A stretch of 64,000 bases of DNA from Streptomyces sp. SAT1 (GTDB lineage Bacteria > Actinomycetota > Actinomycetes > Streptomycetales > Streptomycetaceae): positions 2,618,501-2,682,500 of the forward strand of contig NZ_CP015849.1 in assembly GCF_001654495.1 (NCBI RefSeq), in the 5' to 3' direction. Below, one piece after another: positions 26,598-36,220 of this stretch (position 1 is its first letter; the number at the start of each line of letters is the position of its first letter). The translations under genes and the position numbers were made by a program. The notes under the pieces were generated by a model. The model was not told the DNA's origin. It did not search any database and worked only from the letters and a program-made list of their open reading frames with translations.

Positions 26598-27461
26598 TCA
26601 GCCCTCGCTCCTCCTGCCCCTGACCGGAGCGGTCTCGAACAGCTCCGCGAAGTACTCGGTGAGCGCGGTCACGGATTCCTCCGGGGCGGGATCCTCGTCC
26701 GGCCCCGCGGGGAGGATGTGACGTGAGACCGGTGGTGCCGTCTCCGCCTCCGCGATCCAGTCGCGCAGACGGACCGGGTCTCTGGGCTCGTCCGGTGCGA
26801 GGATGTCGTAGATCAAGGTAGCTCCCGCCGCGTTGACGGCGATGCTCAGCCCATTGACGCCCCGGCCGGTGCTGATCCTTCCCGTCCGCAGGAGGCGGAC
26901 CAGGGCCTGGGCCGTGGGCCGGTGGTCGATCAAGTCGTTCCGAAGAACGGTGTGGATGAGGTCCTGGTTGCCACAGGCGATCTCGACCGGTCCGTAGTCC
27001 GGGCCGTTCCGGAAGAGTTCGGCCGCCCACCACAGGCGGGAGAAGCACTGCCGGTCCGCGGGGCCCCGGAACCGCTCCGCGGCGACGCGCCCCGCCGGCT
27101 CCGACAGATGGCGCCACACCACATAGTCCGGGGCCACGGCCAACGCCAGGTGGTTCCACAGCCGTTTGTCCGCCGCCTCCCGCCGCGTCAGACGCAACGT
27201 GGCGTGAAGGCGTGGGGCGAGCCAGGCGTCGGCCCGGGTCCGGTCCTTGCCGAACTCGAACATGGCGTCCTCGACCAGGCTGCGGATCGGCTCGACCCAC
27301 CACCTGGCGTCGTCCTCGGGGAGCGGCTCGACGACCTTGGCGAGGTCTATGCCGCTGTGGACCTGTTCACCGCCGAGCAGCCCCTCGGTGAGGAAGGTGT
27401 CGACGGCCGAACCGGAGAGCAGCGCCAGACGCTCCGGTACGTGGTGGGGCTGGGTGATCAC
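26598..27461 (-). CDS. DUF6339-like protein of the defence island
   Basis: 287 residues from GTG 27461, which overlaps the upstream stop (GTGA). The protein is mainly helical: RLTRREAADKRLWNHLALAVAPDYVVWRHL and FSRLWWAAELFRNGPDYGPV are the most distinctive stretches and resemble what I remember of DUF6339. No catalytic motif is evident. It is the third gene of the operon headed by the XRE-GHKL ATPase, so it probably belongs to the same complex or pathway. The family name is from memory and uncertain; its membership of the operon is clear. Confidence 0.6.
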   Translation of the reverse strand: MITQPHHVPERLALLSGSAVDTFLTEGLLGGEQVHSGIDLAKVVEPLPEDDARWWVEPIRSLVEDAMFEFGKDRTRADAWLAPRLHATLRLTRREAADKRLWNHLALAVAPDYVVWRHLSEPAGRVAAERFRGPADRQCFSRLWWAAELFRNGPDYGPVEIACGNQDLIHTVLRNDLIDHRPTAQALVRLLRTGRISTGRGVNGLSIAVNAAGATLIYDILAPDEPRDPVRLRDWIAEAETAPPVSRHILPAGPDEDPAPEESVTALTEYFAELFETAPVRGRRSEG

Positions 27462-28453
27462 GTCTCGCTCTCCCTGTTCGTCCGTTCCAGGCCGCGGATG
27501 ACGTAGCCCACCGCTCTGGCGGCCTCGGCGCGCCGGACGGCCGCGTAGTGGATGCGGGTCTGGAGTTCGCCCCAACCCGACTCTCCGGTGCGACGACGGT
27601 GGACCTGCCGCAGTGCCTCCTCGACATGCACACCGGGGACGACGTCCGGCAGCATCTCCCGCAACACCTCTCCCTGCCAGTCGGTCGGGAAGACCGGGCC
27701 ACCGCCCGGCTCCACCTCCAGGTCGCCGAGGGCCGCGTGGAACACCGCCGTCCACACGTCCGTGGCCATCTGGGCGACGAGCAGGTCACGTACCTTGCTG
27801 TCCACACCGGAGCTGTTGCTGTCCAACAGCCCGACGATCCCGTCGATGTCGGTGTTGACGAACACCGTGGGGACCCGTGCGGTGGTGTCCACGAGCCAGG
27901 GCGCGTCGGCGTAGGCACGCAGCCACTCCCTGGAGCTCTTGCCGAACGACGCCTTCCGGACGTCCAGTCGAAGGCCCCTGACCGGCTCGTCGGACACGGT
28001 GTCGACGACCCAGCTCCGGTCGGTCTCGGCGATCGACCGGCCCCGCACCCCGTCGACCGTCCCGACGGCATACGCGGCGAGGGAGGCCCGTCCCAGGTGG
28101 TCGTCGCGGAGCACTTCCAGGCGGCCCGACCAGTCGTGGCTGTCCTGCGTGTCACGGGTGAGGACCGTCGACGTGCGGACGTTGGTCTCGCCGTCGGTCG
28201 CCACGGCGAGGACCCGCAGATCGGACCAGGCCGCGTCCGGTGCGTCGACGCCGGGCGGCAGCGTGGCCGAGAGGCCGATCACGGCGCTCACGCAGTCCGT
28301 GCGACCCGCGACCCCGAGGGCGACGACCTGCTCCTGAGCCGAGTAGGCACTGGTGTCCAGTGGCTCACGCGTGCCGTCGGAGAGCTTGAGGGAGACCGAC
28401 GTCACCCTGAGCACGACCGGACGGGTCAGCCGCTTGTACGGGTAGATCTTCAC
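27458..28453 (-). CDS. Uncharacterised protein coupled to the GHKL ATPase
   Basis: 331 residues from GTG 28453, three bases after the stop of the ATPase gene. The N-terminal half is strand-rich (VVLRVTSVSLKLSDGT, VVALGVAGRTDCVSAVIGLS), the middle has VVDTVSDEPVRGLRLDVRKASFG, and the C-terminus is helical (IHYAAVRRAEAARAVGYVIRGLE). I recognise no domain. Tight coupling on both sides argues that it works with the ATPase and the DUF6339-like protein. Confidence 0.7.
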   Translation of the reverse strand: MKIYPYKRLTRPVVLRVTSVSLKLSDGTREPLDTSAYSAQEQVVALGVAGRTDCVSAVIGLSATLPPGVDAPDAAWSDLRVLAVATDGETNVRTSTVLTRDTQDSHDWSGRLEVLRDDHLGRASLAAYAVGTVDGVRGRSIAETDRSWVVDTVSDEPVRGLRLDVRKASFGKSSREWLRAYADAPWLVDTTARVPTVFVNTDIDGIVGLLDSNSSGVDSKVRDLLVAQMATDVWTAVFHAALGDLEVEPGGGPVFPTDWQGEVLREMLPDVVPGVHVEEALRQVHRRRTGESGWGELQTRIHYAAVRRAEAARAVGYVIRGLERTNRESET

Positions 28454-28456
28454 GTG

Positions 28457-30601
28457 TCACGCCCCCTTGCCGGCGCGCAGTTCGACGACGAGGCGGGTGA
28501 ACACGGTCCGCACCGGGTGGCTGGAGACGTCGGTGGCTCCTCGGAACTTCGCGCGACGCGTGCCGGGCGGGAAGTGCAGCGTGCCGTCCTCCACGTCGCA
28601 GCCCTCGACGGCCACCAGTTCGGCCCAGTCGAGTCTCGGGCGTCCTCCGGAGCGGACGTCCAGCTGGGCGATCGGCACCATCGGGACGATCTCGTCACCG
28701 CGCGGGACGGTCACCTCCGCGGTGACCGTCCACTCCCCCTGATCGCCGATCGTCGCCTCGAGCCCCGCCAGCACCGGGACCACCGGGCCGGAGGGCATCT
28801 TGGCCCTGGGTCGGCTCTTGACGGTCAGCGCCTTGCGCAGCGCCTCGCCGCCTTCGCCTCTGCCGCGCCTCGGGCGGGCGACGAGTTCCCTGACCGCGCT
28901 GTTGACCTCGGTGGTCAGATTGTTGATCCGTCGGTACGCGGAAGGGGACCAGCGAAGGATCAGTTCCTCCGTCTGCCCCCAACGGTCGTGCTCGGGCGGT
29001 TCCGCCGCCCGCAGGAACTCCTCGGCCTCCTTCGCGAAGGGGGCCGAGTCACCGGCGGCCTCGCCCACCAGGAGAACGGCCTGGAAGGGATTGGTGCCCA
29101 GCGGCAGGTTCGGGACCGTGGCCTTCTTGACCGTCATACGGTTGCCGCGCAGCGAATGCACCTGGTTCTTGGGTGTGTCCTTGTCACTGGTGGCCTCGGT
29201 GACGAGCAGGATCGCCTGATGGGTGCCGAGCGTCCCTCGGGCGCCTCCGGCCAGCGGCAACTTCAGCGGGACTTTCCTGATCGCCACCTGCCCTGCCTCG
29301 GTGAGCCGATCCACCGTGGCTCCCTCGTAGTGGGCTCGCAGGGCACGGGTCCGGGAGGGCTGCTCGACGGACGGATCCACCTTCGTCTCCGGAACGACCT
29401 CCTCGCCGTTGCGCAGGGCACGGACCGAGACCTCCAGCAGCGGAAGTCGGCCGCCACCACCGATCATGGCGGCCCAGAAGTCGCGGCCCAGGGCCTCGAC
29501 CAGGCGCTTGTGCATTCTCTCGATGTCGCGTGTGTCCTCGGAACCTTCCTCGTCGTGGGGCTTCTCCTCCTGATCGGACGATTCCCCTTCGAGGCTGGCC
29601 ACGTCGTGCGCCCCCACGATGAGGAAGGACGTGCCGGGCTCGTCTCCGTCCCGGCTCAGTTGCAGGCGGGTCGCGGTCTCCTCGTCCGCCCACCAGGAAC
29701 GGGCGACCTCGGCGCCCGGGGAGTCCGGGTCGGGACGGCCGAACCAGGCGGGGCCCGCGTAAGCGCGCCCGTCGACCTCCCGCCAGGGCAGTTCGAGACG
29801 ACCGATCATCCGTCGTTCGGTACGCCCCTCGTGCGGCACCGACAGGGTGGAGTTGATGAGCACGAGGCCGAGAGCACTGGTCGCCCACAGCGTCGCCTTG
29901 CCCAGACCGTACGAACCACCCGCCCCCGGGCCGGACTTCAGGCTCTCGAGCTGGCGTCGGACCACGGCGGCGAACTTGCCGTCCGCGTAGTCGTCGCCGG
30001 TGAGTCCGGAGGCGTTGTAGTCGTCGACCCGCAGAAGGACCAGCCGGCCCTTCTCGTACATGTCGCGCACACCGGCGTCGACGACCCGGCCGACCTTCTG
30101 ATTGCCGGCCAGCTCCGAGACGGCGGAGTAGTGCGGGAAGAGGTCGTTCCAGAGGATGGCCTCGCGGAAGGCGTCCAGGTGTTCACCGGTCAGCTCGTTC
30201 AGGGTGTAGCGGACACGGACGGGACGGCCGTTCTCCGTCAACCGCTCGTCGAGGCTGTTCTGGCACGTCTCGCGACCGAGGACCTGGACGTCGGCGTCGA
30301 AGGCGAAGGCCGCGGCGTTGCCCAGGTCTCGGCCGCCGTCGGGATAGCCGGGTCGGTGGTACCAGGTGACCGGGAGGCCGGCCTGGGTGTCGGTGGTGCG
30401 GGTGTGCACCGTGCCGACGTCCGTGCCGAGCGCCTTGGCGATGTCCGCCATCACGGTCGGACGAGGGGTCGAACGTCCGGCGATCCAGGCGGAGACGGCC
30501 GCTCGGGTCAGCTTGAGCTCCTTGGCCAGTTCGGCCTGCGTCTTCCCCGCGAGCCTGAGCTGCCGAGCCAGCCATGGCCCGAACTCCTCACCTGTCTCCA
30601 C
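28457..30601 (-). CDS. Fusion of XRE helix-turn-helix and GHKL (MutL/MORC-like) ATPase
   Basis: 714 residues from GTG 30601 with AGGTGA upstream. Residues about 8-60 are a Cro/C1 helix-turn-helix (TQAELAKELKLTRAAVSAWIAGR). The GHKL ATPase follows: N-box ETCQNSLDE (about 111-119), LLRVDDYNASGLTG as the DxGxG-type loop, and GAGGSYGLGKATLWA (about 227-241) as the lid. GHKL ATPases of the MutL/MORC kind are known partners of C5-methyltransferases and Vsr in restriction-linked operons. The C-terminal 450 residues have no domain I can name. The N-terminal DNA-binding domain may repress its own promoter (see 30644-30678). Confidence 0.82.
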   Translation of the reverse strand: METGEEFGPWLARQLRLAGKTQAELAKELKLTRAAVSAWIAGRSTPRPTVMADIAKALGTDVGTVHTRTTDTQAGLPVTWYHRPGYPDGGRDLGNAAAFAFDADVQVLGRETCQNSLDERLTENGRPVRVRYTLNELTGEHLDAFREAILWNDLFPHYSAVSELAGNQKVGRVVDAGVRDMYEKGRLVLLRVDDYNASGLTGDDYADGKFAAVVRRQLESLKSGPGAGGSYGLGKATLWATSALGLVLINSTLSVPHEGRTERRMIGRLELPWREVDGRAYAGPAWFGRPDPDSPGAEVARSWWADEETATRLQLSRDGDEPGTSFLIVGAHDVASLEGESSDQEEKPHDEEGSEDTRDIERMHKRLVEALGRDFWAAMIGGGGRLPLLEVSVRALRNGEEVVPETKVDPSVEQPSRTRALRAHYEGATVDRLTEAGQVAIRKVPLKLPLAGGARGTLGTHQAILLVTEATSDKDTPKNQVHSLRGNRMTVKKATVPNLPLGTNPFQAVLLVGEAAGDSAPFAKEAEEFLRAAEPPEHDRWGQTEELILRWSPSAYRRINNLTTEVNSAVRELVARPRRGRGEGGEALRKALTVKSRPRAKMPSGPVVPVLAGLEATIGDQGEWTVTAEVTVPRGDEIVPMVPIAQLDVRSGGRPRLDWAELVAVEGCDVEDGTLHFPPGTRRAKFRGATDVSSHPVRTVFTRLVVELRAGKGA

Positions 30602-30638
30602 GCGTCACCTGTCTCTTCCTCGGGTCGTACGAGGGAGG

Positions 30639-30678
30639 CTAATTTGACGATCGCGATCACGTCAACCAATGGTTAACC
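30639..30678. promoter_or_regulatory. Promoter and palindromic operator of the XRE-GHKL operon
   Basis: On the minus strand TTGACG (30660-30665) is 18 bases from TAGCCT (30636-30641), a good vegetative-type promoter about 35 bases before the ribosome-binding site. The same stretch holds an inverted repeat with TTGACG (30644-30649) and CGTCAA (30660-30665) arms, and next to it GGTTAACC (30671-30678). The palindromes overlap the -35 region, which suggests autoregulation by the helix-turn-helix protein. Confidence 0.55.
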
Positions 30679-31087
30679 AGACGAAGGCATCGAGCAGACT
30701 TCTCCGCCCGACCGAAACATCCGTTTTGCCCGCCTCGCACCACCTCCCCCATCGCTCCGCCGAAGCGGAACCATGAACTCCTCCCCATCGAACGAAAGTT
30801 GGGGTTGCTGATTCCGGCAGACCTCGCTACATTCGGCACGTTGGGAATCCTGACTCGCCAGTGAACCGGAAATCCGGGGGCCGGGCGACAAGGGGAGAAG
30901 TGTGTCCACGCACGACCAACGACCGTACTGAGAAACTTTTCTGACAAAAAGCTGGCGACCCGAAGGACCCACCCGATACGTTGATCGACGGGATCGAATC
31001 CCACAGCAAAAACATGCACTTCGTAGGGGTGTGAACCGATCATTCCCGTGCGACACCAAGCCATGACTCGACAGGGGCGGGGTCTCA

Positions 31088-31297
31088 TTGAAGAACGAGG
31101 ACGACTGTTCTCCCTTGCTGCTCAGCCAGCGGGAATGCAGTGCGATGGCTCTGGCCATTTTTTCAGCGAGGAGCAGGGCCGAAGTCACGAACATCCTGGA
31201 CCGGCACGACCTGTCCGACGACGATTTACTCACGGGATTCCCCGATTTGGTGAAGGTGGTCCAGGAACTGCCGGACGAGAGCTTGCCCGACGCCTGA
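31088..31297 (+). CDS. Possible small protein preceding the helicase operon, contains a TTA codon
   Basis: 69 residues from TTG 31088. The sequence is plausible (AEVTNILDRHDLSDDDLLTGFPDLVKVVQELPDESLP, acidic and helical) but codon use is mixed. It contains one TTA leucine codon near residue 47; in Streptomyces, TTA-containing genes depend on the bldA tRNA. It sits in the 852-base gap 30602-31453 between divergent operons. Apart from this frame and the promoter/operator at its left end I see nothing definite there. It could equally be untranslated leader. Confidence 0.3.
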   Translation: MKNEDDCSPLLLSQRECSAMALAIFSARSRAEVTNILDRHDLSDDDLLTGFPDLVKVVQELPDESLPDA

Positions 31298-31453
31298 CCC
31301 TTCGAGCACCCCACTTCGAACGACCGGCACGACCTGGCAAGACGTTCCGGCCACCAGTACGCCGATGACCCACGGGCCGGCTCACGCACAGCCGGCGGCG
31401 AGCCGGCCCGTCACCCAGATCTCCACCCACCCTTGTCACCAGGAGCAGCAGTC

Positions 31454-34400
31454 GTGCCGTCCTCGTCCTCAGCGGTGATCGAAACCGTCCTCGAACAGTC
31501 CTCCCGTGTTCTGCAGACGTATGCGGTGGACCCCGGCCTGGTGGCCGAACATGCCAACGGAGAGCGTCGCATCACGCAGGGGGGATACGGAGACCGTCAG
31601 CTTTTCGAGCTCGTCCAGAACGCTGCCGACGAAATCGCCGGCGAATCCGACGGACGCGTCCAGGTGGTCCTCACGGAAACCCATCTGTACTGCGCAAATG
31701 AGGGAAACCCCGTCACCCCGGAGGGCGCGGAGACCATTCTTCGCATGAGTATGTCGAAGAAGCGCGGTGGGCAGATCGGCCGATTCGGGGTCGGCGTGAA
31801 GTCGGTCCTCGTGGTGACCGACACCCCGGAATTCTTCAGCAGTACGGGGAGCTTCGGATTCGACCGTGCCTGGTCCCACGAGCAGATCAAGGCCGTCCCC
31901 GGAGTGACGGAGCGCTACGGCTCGGAGTTCGACGCCCCCGTGCTGCGGATGGCCCGCCCGCTCGACATGCAGGCCGAGCGTGCCTCCGACCCCGTACTGG
32001 ACAAGCTGTTGACGTGGGCGACGACGGTCGTCCGGCTCCCGCTGCTCCCGAAGGCCGACGACCGGCTGGGAAGGGACATGCACGGCAATCGTGGCAAGGC
32101 CCACGGCGAGCCCCGCGACGAATTCCCGGTCGGGTTCCAGCTCTTCTCACCGCACGTCGCCGAGGTCGTCCTGGAGGACCACCGCCCCAGGCCGCCGGCG
32201 TGCCGAACGCTGACCGTCCGGCGCTCCGGTGACCTGCACACCGTGACCGAGGAGCGTACGGGGAAGGCCCCCTCCACGGAGCGATGGCGCGTGTTCACGA
32301 CCACGCACGAGCCGGGTCCTGCCGCCCGCGCGGACGCCGGCGAGCTGCACGACCGGGTGACGCTCGACCTGTCCTGGGCCGTCCCCGCGCTGGAGCCGGA
32401 CCCCGAGAGCGGCCTGTGTGTCAGCCCCCGTTCGCGCGGTCGCGGCAAGTTCTGGTCCTTCTTCCCCACCAAGTACGAGATGTCCCTGAGCGGCATCCTC
32501 AACGGGGCGTGGAAGACCAACGAGGACCGGCAGAACCTGCTCGACTCCTCCCCCTTCAACCAGGAGATGATCAGGGTGTCGGCGAAGCTGGTCGTCGACT
32601 CCCTCCCCGGGCTGGCCCCGGCGGAGGACCCGGCCGCCTACCTCCCCCTGCTGCCCGGCCGTGTCAAGGAGTCGATCAGCTGGGCCGACGAGTTCCTGAC
32701 CCGGGAGATCTGGGCCCGCACCGCCACGTGCCCCTCACTGCCCGACCAGGACGGCGTCCTGCGGCTCCCCGGGCAACTGCGCGTCCACCCGAGGCTGGAC
32801 AGGGACCTGAAGCAACTGACGCGGTGGCTGCGGATGTGGCACGAGTGCCCCGGTCGCCCCTCCGACTGGCTGCACCCGAGCGTCGAGGCCGACGCCCTGC
32901 GCTCCGGCAAGGTCGAGCACATCCTCCTCGCCGCCGGTCACGAACGATCAGGCGTCCGTGACTGGCTGGAGGCCCTCGTCGCGAGCGGCACCGCCGAAGG
33001 GTCGGCGGTGGCCGTCCGCATCCTGGCCGACATGATCGAGAACGGCTCCCCCTTCGCCACCGAGGCACGCAAGGCCCATGTCGTGCTCACCGAGGAACAC
33101 GGCCTGGTCGCCCCTGTCCACGGCAAGGTGTTCCGTCGGGCCGAGCATCAGGACGGACTGCGCGAGTCCATGGTGTACGTCGTCGACGAACTCGCCCAGG
33201 ACCCCTCGCTGGCGCACGCGCTCGATGTCCTGGGCATCCGCGAGGCCGATGTCGAGGGACGGTTCGCCGGTGTCCTCGACCAGGGCTTCGACCACTACGG
33301 GGAGTCGGACTGGGAGCGCTTCTGGGAGCTGTTCCGCCGGGCCGGCGTCCGTCGGCTGGCCCACAAGGTCCTGGAGCGCCTGCCCGATCCGCGCGCGACG
33401 CTTCGGGTACGAACCGCCGACAAGCACTTCCGACCCGTCGCGGACTGCATGTTGCCCGGTGTCGTGGTGGACGCCGAGCGCGATCCGAGCGTCGCCGTCG
33501 ACATGACGTTCCACTCCGACGACACGCCCTTCTTCTCCTTGATCGGCCTACGGGACCGACCGGCCGGTGGCGCGCAGCCCCGGGCGGACGAGCCGTGGTT
33601 CGAGGAGTACCGGGCAGCCGTCCACGCCGCCTCGCTGCGCAACCTGGACAGCGGTGCCCCGCGCCCGTCACTGAACCGGATGAAGGTGGAGGGCGCCGCG
33701 ATCGGTGGTCCGCTCCATCTCTTCCGCGACCTGTCCGAGGAGTCCCGCGCCGCCTTCCTGAAGGCGCTGCCCGACGACGCGGTGGTGGACAACTGGACGC
33801 GCCAGTTCGGCGCCCAGACCAGCACTCGCCAGGCGGTGATGTCACCGATCCGATGGATGCTGCGCAAGCACGGCAGGGTCGCCACCTCACAGGGGCTCAA
33901 GCCGCTCGCGCAGGCCGTCGGTCCCCAGCTCTCCGCCTACCGCGATGTGCTGCCGGTCGCCGACATCTCCGCCGAGAAGGCCCGCAAACTGCGGCTGCCG
34001 ACCACCGTCGAGGAGGTGCCCACCGATCGCTGGGACGCGCTCCTGGACGAGGTGTCGCGCAGCGAGGACGACGCCTTCGTCGGCACCACCTACGTGATGC
34101 TCACCCGGTTCGGGGCGGACTTCCCCGAGGACTCGCTGACCCGTTGCAGGATCGGTGACACCTGGGGCACCCGTCCCGACGACGAGATCACCCTCGCCGT
34201 CGGCACCGCCGAGTACCGGGCCCTGCGTGCCGAACAGCTGCCCGCCCTGCTCGTGCCGACGGCCGAGGACGCCGAGCTGATGGTCGAGAAGTGGGGCATG
34301 CTCCGCTACGCCGATGTGATCAGCCGGGAGACCCGCGAGGTGCCCGACGGCGACCCCGTGCCCCTCGTCGAGCTGTTCCCCGCCCTGCGGCAGCGCCTGA

Positions 34401-36220
34401 ACAGCGGGAACCGCAACAGCGTGGTGCAGCGGTGCACCGAGCTGGAGGAGGTCACCCGGACTCCCAACGGCACGCACGCTTCTCCCCTGGACGCCGTGCG
34501 CCAGGACAGCATGGTCAAGGTCCGGGTGCCGGTGGAGCCGGAGCCCATGCTGCGGCTGATCGACCGCGAGCTGGGTCTCGGCCTCGGCGCCGCCGGCTGC
34601 CGCGCGGTGCTGGAGCACCAGGACCGCATGGCCAAGGACAGCGCGCTGAAAGCGGCGCAGAAGGCCGTACGCGAAGCCGACGACGTCGTGGCCAAGTTGG
34701 AACTGCTGATCGGTGCGGACGCTCTCAGGGCCGGTCTGCCCGAAGGGCTGATGGACGCCGAGCTGCAGGCGACCGACGGGGTGGAGCCGTCCGGCCGGCG
34801 CGTCGCGCAGATGGCGTTCAACGCGCACGGCGACGGGGTGCTCCAGCAGCACGCCCGGGACATCCAGGCGCGCTTTCCCAACGCCCCCGTGGCGTACGGG
34901 GGGTCGTCGGCCGCCGTGGCGTTCGTCTCCGACCTCCGCCTGCCCGCCGCGTTCGCCGGGTCCAGGACTCCCTCGCCGCCGTCCTCCGAGACCGTCGAGG
35001 GCCCCCGGGACTTCCCCAGGCTCCATGACTACCAGGAGGACCTGGTCCGGAACATCTCCACCCTGCTCGACCGGCTGGCCCCGCAGCGCGGCATGCTGTC
35101 GCTGCCCACCGGTGCCGGCAAGACACGGGTCACCGCCGAGGCCGTGATCCGCTGGGTGAAGCGGGTCGGTGACCTCAAGGGCCCCCTGCTGTGGATCGCG
35201 CAGACCGAGGAACTGTGCGAACAGGCCGTGCAGAGCTGGAAGTTCGTCTGGAACAAGGTGGGTGCCGAGCGACCGCTGACCATCAGTCGACTGTGGGGCA
35301 GCAACGAGGTCGGCAACGTCGTCGACCACCCCCATCTGGTGATCGCCATGGACGCCAAGCTGGAGCGGTGTCTGGACACCGACCAGTACACGTGGTTGCG
35401 CGAGCCCGCGCTCGTGGTCGTGGACGAGGCGCACACCGCCATCTCCAAGCGGTACACGGAGATCCTCGGCCTGCTGGGACTGACCCAGTACGAGACGCGC
35501 CGGCATCTGCTCGGCCTGACCGCCACCCCGTTCCGCAACACCAACGAGGACGAGACCCGCCGACTGGTCACCCGCTTCGGCAACCGGCGCCTCGACGAGG
35601 GTGTGTTCCCCTCCGGCGACCCGTACCGTGATCTCCAGGAGTGGGGCATGCTCGCCCAGGTCGAGCACCGCACCCTGGAGGGCGGTCGGATCGTACTGAG
35701 TCAGGACGAGAAGTCGCACGCCGAGCGCATGGCGATGCTGTCCCGCGCCGCCGAGCAACGACTCGCCGACGACCACGAGCGCAGCCGGCGCATCGTCGAA
35801 TCGGTGGCCGCCCTGCCGGCGGACTGGCCGACGCTGCTCTTCGCCACCTCCGTCGATCACGCCAAGTACCTGTCGGCCATGTTCAACGACCGGGGAGTCC
35901 CATCCGCCGCCGTGGACTCGACGACCAGCGCGCAGGACCGCAGGGCGCGGATCGAGAACTTCCGGAGCGGTCGCCTCCGTGTGCTCACCAACTACGGTGT
36001 CCTGACCCAGGGTTTCGACGCGCCGGCCACGCGGGTCGTCGTGGTGGCCCGACCGGTCTACAGCACCAACGTGTACCAGCAGATGATCGGGCGTGGCCTG
36101 CGCGGCCCCGGGAACGGCGGCAAGGACACCTGTCTGATCCTCAACGTCGACGACAACATCGCCAACTTCGACACCCGGCTGGCCTTCACCCAGTTCGAGC
36201 ACCTCTGGAGCCGTACGTGA
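31454..36220 (+). CDS. Giant sacsin-like GHKL ATPase fused to a superfamily 2 helicase
   Basis: 1588 residues. GTG 31454 has AGGAG eight bases upstream. The N-terminus is a sacsin/Hsp90-like ATPase: QLFELVQNAADEI (about 49-61) is the N-box and IGRFGVGVKSVL (about 108-119) the glycine loop. A long helical middle (about 350-1190) has no named domain. The C-terminal SF2 helicase has Walker A LPTGAGKT (about 1217-1224), VVVDEAHTAI (about 1321), LGLTATP, VLTNYGVLTQGFDAP and QMIGRGLRG. It is the first gene of a four-gene overlapping operon with UvrD-, DrmA- and DrmB-like genes. It probably senses or remodels invading DNA. Confidence 0.88.
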   Translation: MPSSSSAVIETVLEQSSRVLQTYAVDPGLVAEHANGERRITQGGYGDRQLFELVQNAADEIAGESDGRVQVVLTETHLYCANEGNPVTPEGAETILRMSMSKKRGGQIGRFGVGVKSVLVVTDTPEFFSSTGSFGFDRAWSHEQIKAVPGVTERYGSEFDAPVLRMARPLDMQAERASDPVLDKLLTWATTVVRLPLLPKADDRLGRDMHGNRGKAHGEPRDEFPVGFQLFSPHVAEVVLEDHRPRPPACRTLTVRRSGDLHTVTEERTGKAPSTERWRVFTTTHEPGPAARADAGELHDRVTLDLSWAVPALEPDPESGLCVSPRSRGRGKFWSFFPTKYEMSLSGILNGAWKTNEDRQNLLDSSPFNQEMIRVSAKLVVDSLPGLAPAEDPAAYLPLLPGRVKESISWADEFLTREIWARTATCPSLPDQDGVLRLPGQLRVHPRLDRDLKQLTRWLRMWHECPGRPSDWLHPSVEADALRSGKVEHILLAAGHERSGVRDWLEALVASGTAEGSAVAVRILADMIENGSPFATEARKAHVVLTEEHGLVAPVHGKVFRRAEHQDGLRESMVYVVDELAQDPSLAHALDVLGIREADVEGRFAGVLDQGFDHYGESDWERFWELFRRAGVRRLAHKVLERLPDPRATLRVRTADKHFRPVADCMLPGVVVDAERDPSVAVDMTFHSDDTPFFSLIGLRDRPAGGAQPRADEPWFEEYRAAVHAASLRNLDSGAPRPSLNRMKVEGAAIGGPLHLFRDLSEESRAAFLKALPDDAVVDNWTRQFGAQTSTRQAVMSPIRWMLRKHGRVATSQGLKPLAQAVGPQLSAYRDVLPVADISAEKARKLRLPTTVEEVPTDRWDALLDEVSRSEDDAFVGTTYVMLTRFGADFPEDSLTRCRIGDTWGTRPDDEITLAVGTAEYRALRAEQLPALLVPTAEDAELMVEKWGMLRYADVISRETREVPDGDPVPLVELFPALRQRLNSGNRNSVVQRCTELEEVTRTPNGTHASPLDAVRQDSMVKVRVPVEPEPMLRLIDRELGLGLGAAGCRAVLEHQDRMAKDSALKAAQKAVREADDVVAKLELLIGADALRAGLPEGLMDAELQATDGVEPSGRRVAQMAFNAHGDGVLQQHARDIQARFPNAPVAYGGSSAAVAFVSDLRLPAAFAGSRTPSPPSSETVEGPRDFPRLHDYQEDLVRNISTLLDRLAPQRGMLSLPTGAGKTRVTAEAVIRWVKRVGDLKGPLLWIAQTEELCEQAVQSWKFVWNKVGAERPLTISRLWGSNEVGNVVDHPHLVIAMDAKLERCLDTDQYTWLREPALVVVDEAHTAISKRYTEILGLLGLTQYETRRHLLGLTATPFRNTNEDETRRLVTRFGNRRLDEGVFPSGDPYRDLQEWGMLAQVEHRTLEGGRIVLSQDEKSHAERMAMLSRAAEQRLADDHERSRRIVESVAALPADWPTLLFATSVDHAKYLSAMFNDRGVPSAAVDSTTSAQDRRARIENFRSGRLRVLTNYGVLTQGFDAPATRVVVVARPVYSTNVYQQMIGRGLRGPGNGGKDTCLILNVDDNIANFDTRLAFTQFEHLWSRT

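Noticed and set aside
27548..30676. A 1042-residue plus-strand frame opposite the XRE-GHKL operon
   Set aside because: Composition is that of an antisense shadow (runs of G, V, R, D, H); the minus strand has recognisable helix-turn-helix and ATPase motifs and coupled starts.
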